The notes beneath the pieces were generated by a model, which did no database searches, was not told the origin of the DNA, and saw only the letters and a list, made by a program, of their open reading frames with translations. Shown one piece after another: positions 26,317 to 35,534 of a DNA stretch of 38,452 bases. This stretch comes from Desulfitobacteriaceae bacterium (GTDB lineage Bacteria; Bacillota; Desulfitobacteriia; Desulfitobacteriales; Desulfitobacteriaceae): the NCBI GenBank assembly GCA_028704155.1, contig JAQVLN010000009.1:1-38452 (forward strand). The letters are read 5' to 3'. Position numbers and translations under genes: made by a program. Numbering within the stretch: the stretch's first letter is position 1; the number at the start of each line of letters is the position of its first letter.

Positions 26317-26949
26317 TCACTTATCGTAAATCTTAACCGGATAGAGTTCGCTGTACTTTTGATAACTTCTTAAGACTTTTTCCACATATTCTCGTGTTTC
26401 TTTAAAAGGTATATCTTGTTGACGCACTTGTGCAAGATTAATTTGATTATTGTCTAACCATTGCTTCACATGTCCCCGACCGCCATTATATGCTGCAAGG
26501 ATAAGAATAGTATCATTAAACTCCTTTCTGAGGCTCGCTAAATACCAGGTTCCGTACTGGATATTTTTCTCAGGGTTTACCAACATCTGAACATTGTAAT
26601 CTTTATCGCCCAGTTCCTTAGCAATCGCTTGAGCAGTGTTCGGTATTAACTGCATCAAACCCATCGCCCCTTTATGGGATTCAGACCTTGGCAGAAATTT
26701 ACTTTCTTCACGTATTACAGATACAACCAGCAAAGGGTCTATGCCATAAGAATAAGCATATTTTTCAATTATTATCCGGTAAGGATAAGGATAAATGAGC
26801 TTTTGAAAAACTGTCGTCTGCCCCAAGACCCAAAATAACACAAAGCCGATTAAAATGAAAAAAGATATTTTTCTCAGCAAAACCCCAGCCCTTAACTTCT
26901 TTTTCTTATACCTTGACAAATCCTTACCCCCAAATTTTTTTGTTGACAT
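26317..26949 (-). CDS. Lytic transglycosylase (SLT domain), membrane-anchored
   Basis: A 210-residue peptidoglycan lytic transglycosylase: basic cytoplasmic start, one membrane anchor (about residues 27-48, ISFFILIGFVLFWVLGQTTVF), then an SLT domain with the catalytic glutamate in VIREESKFLPRS and the GAMGLMQLIPNTA and ILAAYNGGRG motifs. It cleaves the glycan strand with formation of anhydromuramic acid. The ATG has only a weak ribosome binding site; a TTG at codon 11 after GGTAAGGAT is an alternative start. It follows coaE in the same direction, as in related clostridia. Confidence 0.9.
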   Translation of the reverse strand: MSTKKFGGKDLSRYKKKKLRAGVLLRKISFFILIGFVLFWVLGQTTVFQKLIYPYPYRIIIEKYAYSYGIDPLLVVSVIREESKFLPRSESHKGAMGLMQLIPNTAQAIAKELGDKDYNVQMLVNPEKNIQYGTWYLASLRKEFNDTILILAAYNGGRGHVKQWLDNNQINLAQVRQQDIPFKETREYVEKVLRSYQKYSELYPVKIYDK

Positions 26950-27043
26950 TAATTATCTGTAGGCATAATCATCTTGATCCCATAAATTAATCTCCTAAAT
27001 TATTGTATTTTGAGGATATCAGATTAGTCCTAAATTTATCTTT

Positions 27044-27694
27044 TTATCCGGTTCCAAGATCCTGGTTGACAGAAGTAGCGTCAGGATTTACGTGTTTAAA
27101 AATTAAAAATTCTTTATAATAACCTTCTAATTGAGCTAATGTTTGCTCCCAGGTTCCGGAATTATCTACAATAACATCTGAAAGTTTTGTTTTTTCATCG
27201 AGAGACATCTGTGCTAAAATCCGGTCAAGTATTTCAGTTCTGGTCAACTTGTCCCTGCCAAAAACACGTTCTATTTGTATCTCTTGAGGAACCCAAACTA
27301 CCCACACCTGATCAACATCTTTACGGCGCCCTCCTTCAAACAGCAAAGGCGCGTCCCATATGCAGAGAGTATAACCATGTTTCTCCAGATTGGCCCGTTC
27401 TTGTTTCATAATTAAATTTACACGGGGCTGGATTATTTGTTCCAGTCTTCGGCGAGCTTGCTCATCTCCGAAGACCCTGGCACCGAGAACTCGACGGTTT
27501 ATCTTTTCTCCTGTTTCATCCAAAATTTCCGAACCGAATTCCTTAACCAACTCCGAAATAGCCTCCTGATCCCCGGCAAGAAGACTATGAACAATTTTGT
27601 CGGCATCAATAACCGGTATACCCTTTTCCTTAAACCATTCTGAAACACTGGATTTTCCGCTTCCGATACCCCCAGTAAGCCCGATTGTCAACAT
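27044..27694 (-). CDS. coaE: Dephospho-CoA kinase
   Basis: Last step of coenzyme A synthesis: ATP-dependent phosphorylation of dephospho-CoA. The 216 residues show the P-loop GLTGGIGSGKSSV, the DADKIVH motif, and WDAPLLFEGG with the conserved leucine-rich loop, plus DNSGTWEQT near the C-terminus. The ATG at 27694 has GAGGTG seven bases upstream; an ATG six bases earlier is too close to that site. The gene is part of the polA-mutM-coaE cluster. Confidence 0.96.
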   Translation of the reverse strand: MLTIGLTGGIGSGKSSVSEWFKEKGIPVIDADKIVHSLLAGDQEAISELVKEFGSEILDETGEKINRRVLGARVFGDEQARRRLEQIIQPRVNLIMKQERANLEKHGYTLCIWDAPLLFEGGRRKDVDQVWVVWVPQEIQIERVFGRDKLTRTEILDRILAQMSLDEKTKLSDVIVDNSGTWEQTLAQLEGYYKEFLIFKHVNPDATSVNQDLGTG

Positions 27695-27791
27695 TTTCAT
27701 TCACCTCGTATAATCGATTCTACTAACAAAAGTGAAATAATACCCATAACAAGTAGTAGATAAATTCACCAAAATTAGTGAATTTGTCAAA

Positions 27792-29624
27792 TTACTCACA
27801 GGCCTCAGCCCAAAGATCAAAAGCTTCGTTCAGCTTTTGCCTGACTTCTTCACACGCTTCATGCAAATCCATAGCCTTCTGATAATCTGCTGCCGAAGCG
27901 GCCAATTCGGTTTCCATCTCCTTCAGTTTAAACTCCAGTTCAGCAATATTTGTTTCCATTTGTTGTATGCGCTTCTGCCAGCGTTGGCTTTTTTTGGCTT
28001 CTTCGCGATTATCTTTACCTCTGGTAAACTGCTTTTCATTACTGAAACAGTTCTTTTCCTGAGAACGTTTTTCCAGATAATCAGTGTAATCCCCTTCATA
28101 TATATTCAGTCGGCCAGGAGTAAGCAAGGCAACTTTATTAATTATTTTATCTAAAAAATAGCGGTCATGGGAGACAACCAGGATTGTGCCTTCATAGTCC
28201 ATCAGGAGGTCCTCCAAAACCTCTCTGGTTTCGTTATCCAAATGATTTGTCGGCTCATCCAGCAGTAACAAGTTACTGGGATTGAGAAAAAGCTTACATA
28301 AGGCTAAGCGGCTTTTTTCTCCGCCGCTTAAAGTCCTTACCGGCTTAAAAACCTCCTCTTCCCGAAAACCATAACGGGCCAGTAAGGAACGAATCTCCGG
28401 GTCTTTCAGGTTCGAAGCCGTTCGAATTTCACCGATAACTGTTAAATCATTATGCAAACCCTCATGTTCCTGGGAGTAGTAGGCCATTACCACATTGGCA
28501 CCTATGCGTATGTTTCCCTCATATGGGAGACGCTGTAATATCGCCTTCAACAAACTGGTTTTTCCAACACCATTTTTACCTAAAACGGCAAGTTTGTCCC
28601 CGCGCCCAAGGCTAAGTTCGACATCCTGAAAAAGCACCCGCGGACCAAACGATATTTTTAAGCCATCTATATTTAATACCTGGTCCCCGCTTCTTGGACC
28701 GGAATGAGTAGAAAATTTGAGATTTTGTCCGGTTTTGCCAACTTGCATAGGCGTAAGTTTCCGCAATTGTCTTTCCCGACTGCGGGCTTGACGGGAATTC
28801 ACCCCTGCTTTATTTCTTCTAATAAATTCTTCCAGCCTGGCAACCTTTTTAGCTAACCTTTCCGCCTCCCTGGTAACAGTTTTTTCTTCCAAAGCCCTTT
28901 GCAGTTCGTATTCGGAAAAATTTCCAGAGTAAGTTTTTAGGGCCCCTTTCTCCAGGCTAAGAATCCTGGATACAATATGATCAAGAAAATAGCGGTCATG
29001 GGAGACAATAATAACTGCACCAGGATAATCCTTCAGGAATCCCTCCAGCCATTCCATCGCCATTATATCCAAATGATTGGTAGGTTCATCGAGAATCAAA
29101 AGAGTCGGAGAGTGCAAGAGAAGCTTACTTAAAGCCAAACGGGTTTTTTGGCCACCGCTCAAGTGACTAACAGGGGTATTTATTTCCTTCTCCAAACCGA
29201 GACCGGTCAAAATCCTGCGAATAAGAGCCTCAAGGGCATAACCGCCTTCGTTTTCAAACCTTTCACTTAGCGAGGCGTACTTATCCATTAGCTTATCTTC
29301 CATTTTCTCTTCTAAACTCCGTATTTCCTCCCACAAAGCAATCAGGTCAGACCGTTCCGCCAACATGCTTTCCTGAACTGTCCCAGTTGCTTCCACATCC
29401 GGAGTCTGAGGCAAAAAACCACTGGATCGGGTAATTTGAACCGCACCGCTTTCTAAAGAGACCTCTCCCAGACAGGCCCGCAGCAAAGTACTTTTGCCTA
29501 CCCCGTTTGGACCAACGAGGCCGACTTTTTCCCTATCCTCCAAGGTAAAATTCACATTGCGTAAAAGTGGCTCGCCTGCAACATCAACCCCACAGTTCCT
29601 ACAGGACAACACACTCATTATCAT
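27792..29624 (-). CDS. ABC-F family ATPase (YdiF/Uup type)
   Basis: A soluble protein with two tandem ABC ATPase domains and no membrane part; ABC-F proteins act on the ribosome, some rescuing stalled complexes or giving antibiotic resistance. Walker A motifs are GPNGVGKST and GKNGVGKTS, signatures LSGGQKTRLALS and LSGGEKSRLALC, and Walker B LILDEPTNHLD and LLLDEPTNHLD. The linker (about residues 240-310) is basic and charged, and the C-terminal about 80 residues form a coiled coil. At 610 residues it fits the general translation-factor type more than a dedicated resistance type, but this cannot be decided by eye. AAAGGA lies about six bases before the ATG. Confidence 0.93.
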   Translation of the reverse strand: MIMSVLSCRNCGVDVAGEPLLRNVNFTLEDREKVGLVGPNGVGKSTLLRACLGEVSLESGAVQITRSSGFLPQTPDVEATGTVQESMLAERSDLIALWEEIRSLEEKMEDKLMDKYASLSERFENEGGYALEALIRRILTGLGLEKEINTPVSHLSGGQKTRLALSKLLLHSPTLLILDEPTNHLDIMAMEWLEGFLKDYPGAVIIVSHDRYFLDHIVSRILSLEKGALKTYSGNFSEYELQRALEEKTVTREAERLAKKVARLEEFIRRNKAGVNSRQARSRERQLRKLTPMQVGKTGQNLKFSTHSGPRSGDQVLNIDGLKISFGPRVLFQDVELSLGRGDKLAVLGKNGVGKTSLLKAILQRLPYEGNIRIGANVVMAYYSQEHEGLHNDLTVIGEIRTASNLKDPEIRSLLARYGFREEEVFKPVRTLSGGEKSRLALCKLFLNPSNLLLLDEPTNHLDNETREVLEDLLMDYEGTILVVSHDRYFLDKIINKVALLTPGRLNIYEGDYTDYLEKRSQEKNCFSNEKQFTRGKDNREEAKKSQRWQKRIQQMETNIAELEFKLKEMETELAASAADYQKAMDLHEACEEVRQKLNEAFDLWAEACE

Positions 29625-29651
29625 TCAACATCCTTTAATCTAAGATATAAA

Positions 29652-30473
29652 TCAACTTTGACAACTTTTGCAAAACACTGTCGTTCTTCCGGCTAAACGT
29701 ATTTTTTCCAAAAGCCTGCCACATTTCAGACAAGGTTGGGCACCTCTTCCATAAACCTGCAGTAAATCCTGAAAATTTCCTGCCCGGCCATTGGCATCAC
29801 GATAATCCCGCAAAGATGTTCCATGTGCCAAAATACTGGCCTGCAAGACTTCCCGTATCGCACCATACAACTTGCCGATTTCGTCTGCAGAAAGAGAACA
29901 AACCTTTCTTTCCGGTGCTAAGCCCGACCTGAACAAGGCTTCATCTACATAAATATTTCCCAGGCCTGCTAAAACTCTCTGATCAAGCAAAGCTGTTTTG
30001 AGATTAGTTTTTTTAGAAGCCAAACGTTTACCAAGGGTATTTGCTGTGAAATCAGCGTCCAGCGGCTCAGGGCCAAGTTTAGCCAGAGAGGCCAAACGGA
30101 AACGTAAATCTGTAGGGATCAGCTGAATCCTGCCAAATTTCCTAACATCTGAAAAGTGCAATTCACCTTGATTAAGTGAAAAAACAAGATGGGTATGACG
30201 TTCAGGGACTTGTACGCAAGAATAATAGTTTAACCGTCCGGTCATCCGCAGATGCGCCACCAGCGACCAGCCCTCATCCAGCGTAAAAAGCAAGTACTTA
30301 CCACGCCGTTCAATACTTTCTATTTTACGTCCGCAAACAACCTCTGCAAAAATCCTATCCTGCCAGTTTTGAGCAACCGGCGGCCATAAGACCTTGACTT
30401 CGATTATATTTAAACCCAGAACCCGCTCCAGCAAAGTACGGCGTATAGTCTCTACCTCCGGTAATTCCGGCAT
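29652..30473 (-). CDS. mutM: Formamidopyrimidine-DNA glycosylase
   Basis: Base-excision repair enzyme that removes 8-oxoguanine and formamidopyrimidines. The 273 residues begin with the catalytic PELPEVETIRR, in which the N-terminal proline after Met removal attacks the sugar. The helix-two-turn-helix region contains GLGNIYVDEALF, and the C-terminal zinc finger has CLKCG and CKSC. Full length. GAGGAAG lies ahead of the ATG, overlapping the polA stop region by a few bases; the two repair genes are probably cotranscribed. Confidence 0.97.
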   Translation of the reverse strand: MPELPEVETIRRTLLERVLGLNIIEVKVLWPPVAQNWQDRIFAEVVCGRKIESIERRGKYLLFTLDEGWSLVAHLRMTGRLNYYSCVQVPERHTHLVFSLNQGELHFSDVRKFGRIQLIPTDLRFRLASLAKLGPEPLDADFTANTLGKRLASKKTNLKTALLDQRVLAGLGNIYVDEALFRSGLAPERKVCSLSADEIGKLYGAIREVLQASILAHGTSLRDYRDANGRAGNFQDLLQVYGRGAQPCLKCGRLLEKIRLAGRTTVFCKSCQS

Positions 30474-30482
30474 AATACTTCC

Positions 30483-33266
30483 TCATTTCTTCTCTTTGTC
30501 AATCGGCTTTAAATCATACCAGTCGGGTCCTGCTTTACAATCAACAGTCAGCGGTACAGACAGTTTGAAGGCATTTTCCATCTTATTCCTAACGATTTCA
30601 GCAGTTACCCCCAGCTCTGAAGGGGCAACCTGTAATAACAGTTCATCATGCACCTGTAAGAGCATTACTGCCTGACGTCCTTTCAAACCTTCATCCACTC
30701 GTAGCATAGCTACCTTCATAATATCGGCAGCAGTCCCCTGAATAGGTGTATTCATGGCAATACGCTGACCAAAAAGCCTTTGGTTACGGTTGGAACTATA
30801 TAACTCCGGAATCCGACGCCTTCTATGCATAAGAGTACGTACCTGACCCTCTTGTCTGGCTCTTTTGACGATTTCCTCCAGATAACGTTTGACACCACTA
30901 TAACGGGCAAAGTATTGTTCGATATAAAACCTGGCTTCTTTTCGGGGAATTCCCAGATTCCTGGCCAAACCAAACTCTGTCAATCCATAAATTAAACCGA
31001 AATTAACTGCTTTTGCCTTACGTCTCAAATCCGAAGTTACCTCAGATAAGGGTATCCCAAAAACTTCAGCCGCTGTCCTGGCATGAACATCCTGACCAAG
31101 TCTAAAGGATTCACACAGGACTTCATCCCGGGAATAATGGGCTAATATGCGTAGCTCAATTTGAGAATAATCGGCAGATAAGATCAGCCAATCCTTTTCC
31201 GTCGGCTTAAATACCTTTCGTAACTGCCGGCCGTATTCCAACCGGACAGGAATATTCTGCAGATTAGGCTCAGTACTGGATAAACGTCCGGTTGTTGTTA
31301 CTTTCTGCTGTAAGGTTGTATGAACCCTGCCCTTTTGGATCTGTACAAGCAATCCATCTACATATGTAGACATTAATTTGCTTAATTGCCTGTATTCCAG
31401 AATCTTTTCCACAATCGGATGGGAAGTGCGTAAGTCTTCCAAGGTCTCTGCATCAGTCGAATATCCGGTTTTGGTTTTTTTTGCAGGAGGCAAACCCAGT
31501 TTCTCAAAGAGAATGTAGCCTAATTGTTGCGAGGAATTAATGTTAAAATGTTTCTCTGCCAAACTGTAAATTTCCATTTCCAGAAGCTGGATGGCAAGCT
31601 TCAGTTCCTGACCGAAAGCCTTTAACTGTTCACCGTCAACTGCAATACCGTGCAGTTCCATCTTAGCCAACAGCAGAGCCAAGGGCTGTTCTACATCACG
31701 CAGCAAATCAGCAAGGCCCAGCTCATTAATTTCTGAAACATAGCAGAGAACAACCTGGGCTAAAGCCGCAGCTTCCTGGGCTGTACTCACTAAAGGTAAT
31801 TGATCAGAATAATAGGTTTTGACCAGTTCCCAAGGGTCAAACTTGGTACGGGCAGAATTAATCAGGTACGCAGCCAGACTCAAATCCAGCGCAATACCCT
31901 TTATAAATATATTCTCAGCAGAGAGTACCACATAAAGTTCTTTGCTATCCGCAACAATTTTCCTTACATCTTGGTCAGATAACAATTCATAAAAACCCTG
32001 CTCAACAGCTGCAGAAATTGTTTCTCTGGCCAAGGTGTAAACTTTTCCGGCTGCAGCAATTGCCCATTCCTGCCAGCGCCTTTGCTCCAGGTTATTTCCC
32101 TGAAAACGATAAGCCAGGACAATAACTGTTTCCTGTGCGTGCCACTTCTTAAATTGCTCCAGCCATTCATGGTCAGTCAGGTTTCTTTCCGGCCAATCAG
32201 AAACGAACTGAACTGCGCCCTTAGCCGGATCTTCCATTGAACCAAAAAGTTCATTTGCTTCGAAACTCAAAAGCAAAGGTTGATGTTCCTTACTCTGGAT
32301 TTCAACCCTATTTACATCTAAATCGGTTTTCAAAGATATTTTCTCAGGATATGCAGAAGGATGATTAACACCACCGCCGTTCCGGACAGCCAAATTTCCA
32401 CCATAACGTTCACGCCAAAGACGTTCCACATTACGCAAGGAATACTTATGCAATACACCTAAAACATCGGCACTTTGGGGTTGCTTATAAGCACATTCCT
32501 CCAAGGTAAATTCTATAGGAGTATCCTTAATCATAGTTGCCAAACGTTTACTGAGCATAGCCTGTTCGGCATAAACCTCCAAATTGTGCGGCAATTTTTT
32601 ACCGGAGATTTTATCACGATTAGCCAAAACATTTTCTATATTCTTAAACTCCCACAAAAGTTTTAGGGCGGTTTTTTCTCCAATTCCCGGAACTCCCGGG
32701 ATATTATCCGAGACATCACCCATTAAACCTTTCAGGTCGATAATTTGATGAGATGTCAGTTGATAACGTTCCCAAAGACGTTTCTCATCATATAACTCAA
32801 CTTCGCTGATCCCTTTTTTCGTTAACAGGATTTGAGTTTGGGGCGAAATTAATTGCAGGGCGTCACGGTCTCCAGTGTAAATTATAACCTCCCAACTCTT
32901 TTCTTCGGCTTGTTTGCTTACAGTAGCTATCAGATCATCTGCTTCATAACCCGCAAGTTCCAGCGTGGGTACAGAAAACCCGGCCAATACTTCTTTCAGA
33001 TAATCAAACTGAGGTATTAACCCCTCAGGAGTTTCTTTACGATGAGCTTTATAATGTTCGTACTGTTCAATACGGACATGAGCTTTAGTTTTATCAAAAG
33101 CAACCAGCCAATAGTCAGGTTTCTGTTCAGCCTGTAACCTTAAGAGCATCATCATGAAGCCATGTAAGACATTGGTTGGTCTTCCATCAGGTGTTGTTAA
33201 AACCGGTAAAGCATAAAAAGCCCGGTATGCCAAGCTATTACCATCAAGGATTAACATTTTGGGCAT
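30483..33266 (-). CDS. polA: DNA polymerase I
   Basis: Repair and Okazaki-fragment-processing polymerase of 927 residues. The N-terminal 5' nuclease (about residues 1-290) has ILDGNSLAYRAFY, GYEADDLIATV, YTGDRDALQLIS and GDVSDNIPGVPGIGEKTA. The middle 3'-5' exonuclease domain shows no DxE or other metal-binding motif and is probably inactive, as in Bacillus. The polymerase domain has DYSQIELRILAHYS, the O helix RRKAKAVNFGLIYGL, and QVHDELLLQV. The start at 33266 has AAAGGGG eight bases upstream; an in-frame ATG at 33323 lies at the promoter -35 and is not used. Confidence 0.97.
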   Translation of the reverse strand: MPKMLILDGNSLAYRAFYALPVLTTPDGRPTNVLHGFMMMLLRLQAEQKPDYWLVAFDKTKAHVRIEQYEHYKAHRKETPEGLIPQFDYLKEVLAGFSVPTLELAGYEADDLIATVSKQAEEKSWEVIIYTGDRDALQLISPQTQILLTKKGISEVELYDEKRLWERYQLTSHQIIDLKGLMGDVSDNIPGVPGIGEKTALKLLWEFKNIENVLANRDKISGKKLPHNLEVYAEQAMLSKRLATMIKDTPIEFTLEECAYKQPQSADVLGVLHKYSLRNVERLWRERYGGNLAVRNGGGVNHPSAYPEKISLKTDLDVNRVEIQSKEHQPLLLSFEANELFGSMEDPAKGAVQFVSDWPERNLTDHEWLEQFKKWHAQETVIVLAYRFQGNNLEQRRWQEWAIAAAGKVYTLARETISAAVEQGFYELLSDQDVRKIVADSKELYVVLSAENIFIKGIALDLSLAAYLINSARTKFDPWELVKTYYSDQLPLVSTAQEAAALAQVVLCYVSEINELGLADLLRDVEQPLALLLAKMELHGIAVDGEQLKAFGQELKLAIQLLEMEIYSLAEKHFNINSSQQLGYILFEKLGLPPAKKTKTGYSTDAETLEDLRTSHPIVEKILEYRQLSKLMSTYVDGLLVQIQKGRVHTTLQQKVTTTGRLSSTEPNLQNIPVRLEYGRQLRKVFKPTEKDWLILSADYSQIELRILAHYSRDEVLCESFRLGQDVHARTAAEVFGIPLSEVTSDLRRKAKAVNFGLIYGLTEFGLARNLGIPRKEARFYIEQYFARYSGVKRYLEEIVKRARQEGQVRTLMHRRRRIPELYSSNRNQRLFGQRIAMNTPIQGTAADIMKVAMLRVDEGLKGRQAVMLLQVHDELLLQVAPSELGVTAEIVRNKMENAFKLSVPLTVDCKAGPDWYDLKPIDKEKK

Positions 33267-33293
33267 AAAATAAACCCCTTTCCCTATCTCATA

Positions 33294-33323
33294 AATATAC
33301 CATACCCATTTGTCCGCTGACAA
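33294..33323 (-). promoter_or_regulatory. Extended -10 promoter of polA
   Basis: TTGTCA (33323-33318), an 18-base spacer and TATATT (33299-33294) preceded by TGG, giving a TGn extended -10. The start point lies about 20 bases before the polA ATG, just ahead of the AAAGGGG site. Confidence 0.75.
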
Positions 33324-33559
33324 ACCGTCTCTAACAAAATGCTTAATTGTACTCAGATGTACATTAAATATATTAAACTGAAAAAACCCGGATAAGTAAT
33401 ATCATCTCACAAATCCGAGCAAATATAGTTTTTTGTCATCATTTTCTGTATCTATTAAAAACCTGTTTTTTAATCACTTCCCTGTAACTTAAGTGTTCTT
33501 CTTCAAAATAAAAAGTCCTTCATGAAAAACATAAAAAAGAATAAGCAAAAGGCACAGGG

Positions 33560-33593
33560 TTACTCTCTAAATGTGAAAACATTTAGAGAGTAA
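33560..33593. repeat. Perfect 15-base inverted repeat with GAAA loop
   Basis: TTACTCTCTAAATGT (33560-33574) and ACATTTAGAGAGTAA (33579-33593) form a 15-pair hairpin with a GAAA tetraloop. Neither side is followed by a run of T on its own strand beyond two or three bases. It lies between the MFS terminator and polA. Confidence 0.7.
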
Positions 33594-33604
33594 TTATTCC
33601 CATA

Positions 33605-33631
33605 AAAATTAAAAGGGGTCGTAACGACCCC
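33605..33631 (-). terminator. Intrinsic terminator of the MFS transporter gene
   Basis: GGGGTCG and CGACCCC (33615-33621 and 33625-33631) with a three-base loop, followed on the minus strand by TTTTAATTTTTATG. It lies 25 bases after the stop codon. Confidence 0.92.
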
Positions 33632-33655
33632 ATAAATATCAGAGATAATATTTAT

Positions 33656-34864
33656 TTATGATTTGACAGGTGGTTTGATTAATAAGACTAAAACCAGACA
33701 AACAAAGCAAAGGATCCCTGAAATCATCAGTGGTGTAGCGCTCAATTGACCAGGCACCGGACTTTTCAGAACATCATATAACATCGGTCCGGCAACTCCC
33801 GCAATCCCATAGGACAGGAACACTGTACCATAATTCATGCCCAGGTTCTTTGTACCAAAATAATCAGCCGTTAGTGAAGGATAAACCGCGAGGAAACCAC
33901 CAAAGCAGAAGCCAACCAGGGATACACCGACCAAAATTAAACTTCCTGTCATCAACTTCAGAAATAGCATAGTAATACCGCATATTAAAAAGACAACCAT
34001 CAGGGTCTTGGTACGTCCAAGTTTGTCAGAAACCGTACCCCATGTAAGTCGTCCAACGGCATTGAACACAGAAACTATCATTACAGCAGAGACAGCAAGT
34101 GTTTCACTGATTCCCTGAGCCTGAGCAATCGGTAAAGCGTTGGCAATAATCATCATGCCGGCAGCTGCGCCAACAAGATAGGAAAGCCACATGAGAACAA
34201 ACGGCTTTGTTCTAATCATTTCGCCTGTTGTAAAATCAGCTCCGCCTGCTTTTCCGGCAACCGATGCAGGAGGATTCCAACCAGCCGGCTTATAACCTGC
34301 AGGCGGGTTTTTCAGGAACTGGGCACCAATGATAACACAAATTCCAAAAATAACTCCCAGATAAGCAAATGTATTCAAGGTACCAAACTGAGCTATAAAG
34401 CTTTTAGCAATTGGAGCAAAAACAATTGCACCACCACCAAAACCGGCAACAGACAAACCAGTGATGAGACCTTTTTTATCCGGGAACCATTTTACACAGG
34501 TTGCCAGCGGGCAAACATAACCGGCACCGATACCTAAGCCACCTATAACTCCAAAACTTACATAAAGCCAACCAATAGAAGTTGTCTTACTTGCTAATAT
34601 AAGCCCTAAGGCCAATAATATACCACCGAGAGTTGCTACCTTCTTGGGACCAATTTTATCTTGCAGTTTACCAAAAATAATTGTTCCAATAGCAAAAACC
34701 AGAATTGTAATGGAAAAAGTTAAATTCGTAGCTGCAGGATCCCAACCAAATTCTGTCATTAAGGGGCCTTTAAACACACTCCAGATATATACAGCTCCCA
34801 AAGCAACCTGAATCAGGAGGGCACCAATAACTACGAACCAACGATTCATAACTTTCTCAGACAA
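33656..34864 (-). CDS. MFS transporter, oxalate/formate antiporter family
   Basis: A 402-residue major-facilitator transporter with about twelve membrane segments. It has the OFA-family start RWFVVIGALLIQVALGAVYIWSVF, the loop GKLQDKIGPKKVA between segments 2 and 3, the GGLGIGAGYVCPLATCVKWFPDKKGL block, and in the second half GRLTWGTVSDKLGR. Family members exchange oxalate for formate or move other small carboxylates such as lactate; the exact substrate is not fixed by sequence. The start is TTG with GGAGAG upstream, giving MSEKVMNRW; the ATG at codon 6 is an alternative. It has its own terminator and sits near a carbonic-anhydrase-like gene. Confidence 0.9.
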   Translation of the reverse strand: MSEKVMNRWFVVIGALLIQVALGAVYIWSVFKGPLMTEFGWDPAATNLTFSITILVFAIGTIIFGKLQDKIGPKKVATLGGILLALGLILASKTTSIGWLYVSFGVIGGLGIGAGYVCPLATCVKWFPDKKGLITGLSVAGFGGGAIVFAPIAKSFIAQFGTLNTFAYLGVIFGICVIIGAQFLKNPPAGYKPAGWNPPASVAGKAGGADFTTGEMIRTKPFVLMWLSYLVGAAAGMMIIANALPIAQAQGISETLAVSAVMIVSVFNAVGRLTWGTVSDKLGRTKTLMVVFLICGITMLFLKLMTGSLILVGVSLVGFCFGGFLAVYPSLTADYFGTKNLGMNYGTVFLSYGIAGVAGPMLYDVLKSPVPGQLSATPLMISGILCFVCLVLVLLIKPPVKS

Positions 34865-35000
34865 AATTCTCTCCTACTTTCTCTTTTCCTCTTTTTCTCT
34901 CTGTTGGGTTATTTTATATCTTCTCCGTTCTTAAAATAAGATAATAGCATTTTTTCGGGCTGTAAAGTTTTTCACAACAAGTAATAATTAAGTACATGAA

Positions 35001-35378
35001 TTATTGAATTTGTTCAACCTGCCACTTATCGTCTACCCATAAACCAATATACTCAACCTCATAATTCCAGGAACGAACAATTTTTATTGCTGCATCTAAT
35101 TGTTGTAATTGAATTTCCTTTGACACTGGGTTACCTGCACAGTCATAATGTGCAATAATAGCAATTAATTTGGAACCATGGCCTTCTACTGATATCTTTA
35201 CTCTTTGTCTTATTGATTCCACACCAGCCTGATTCTCCGCTAATATTTTAACAGGGCCCGGCTCAGTAACAGTATCAATAAAATCAAGATTATAGCGATT
35301 TCTTAAATATTCGTTTACAGGTAACTGTGTCCTGCCGTCCATACAATTAATTGCAGTACCAAATGATCCGTGAGCCAT
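35001..35378 (-). CDS. Minimal beta-carbonic-anhydrase-like protein
   Basis: A 125-residue cytosolic protein with the ligand pattern of beta-class carbonic anhydrase: CMDGR (Cys and the Asp-Arg pair, about residue 12) and HYDC (His and second Cys, about residue 79), so Cys-His-Cys zinc coordination is retained. Classical enzymes have about 200 residues; this is a shortened form known from clostridia and relatives, with hydration activity not established for each. The start at 35378 has GGAGGTG five bases upstream; an in-frame ATG at 35420 has no good site. Its own strong promoter is just upstream. Confidence 0.8.
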   Translation of the reverse strand: MAHGSFGTAINCMDGRTQLPVNEYLRNRYNLDFIDTVTEPGPVKILAENQAGVESIRQRVKISVEGHGSKLIAIIAHYDCAGNPVSKEIQLQQLDAAIKIVRSWNYEVEYIGLWVDDKWQVEQIQ

Positions 35379-35437
35379 TTTACACCTCCTCTCCCAGATT
35401 TTTTGTATACAGTTATCCATATGATACAGCCTATGTC

Positions 35438-35466
35438 AGTATACAACTCTTTCAAAAGAAAGACAA
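35438..35466 (-). promoter_or_regulatory. Promoter of the carbonic-anhydrase-like gene
   Basis: TTGTCT (35466-35461), a 17-base spacer and TATACT (35443-35438), about 60 bases before the assigned start. The gene therefore need not depend on transcription from the upstream lipoprotein gene. Confidence 0.75.
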
Positions 35467-35534
35467 TATTAATTGTTTTTCAAATTATACAAATAGCGAA
35501 ACTGCCCCCACTTACGCTTCTCGTATGTTTATTT

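Larger units (their letters stand above)
33267..33655. other. polA upstream region
   Basis: No gene was found. It holds the polA promoter, an A/T-rich stretch (33324-33540), a large perfect hairpin (33560-33593) and the terminator of the MFS gene (33605-33631), all listed separately. Confidence 0.65.
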
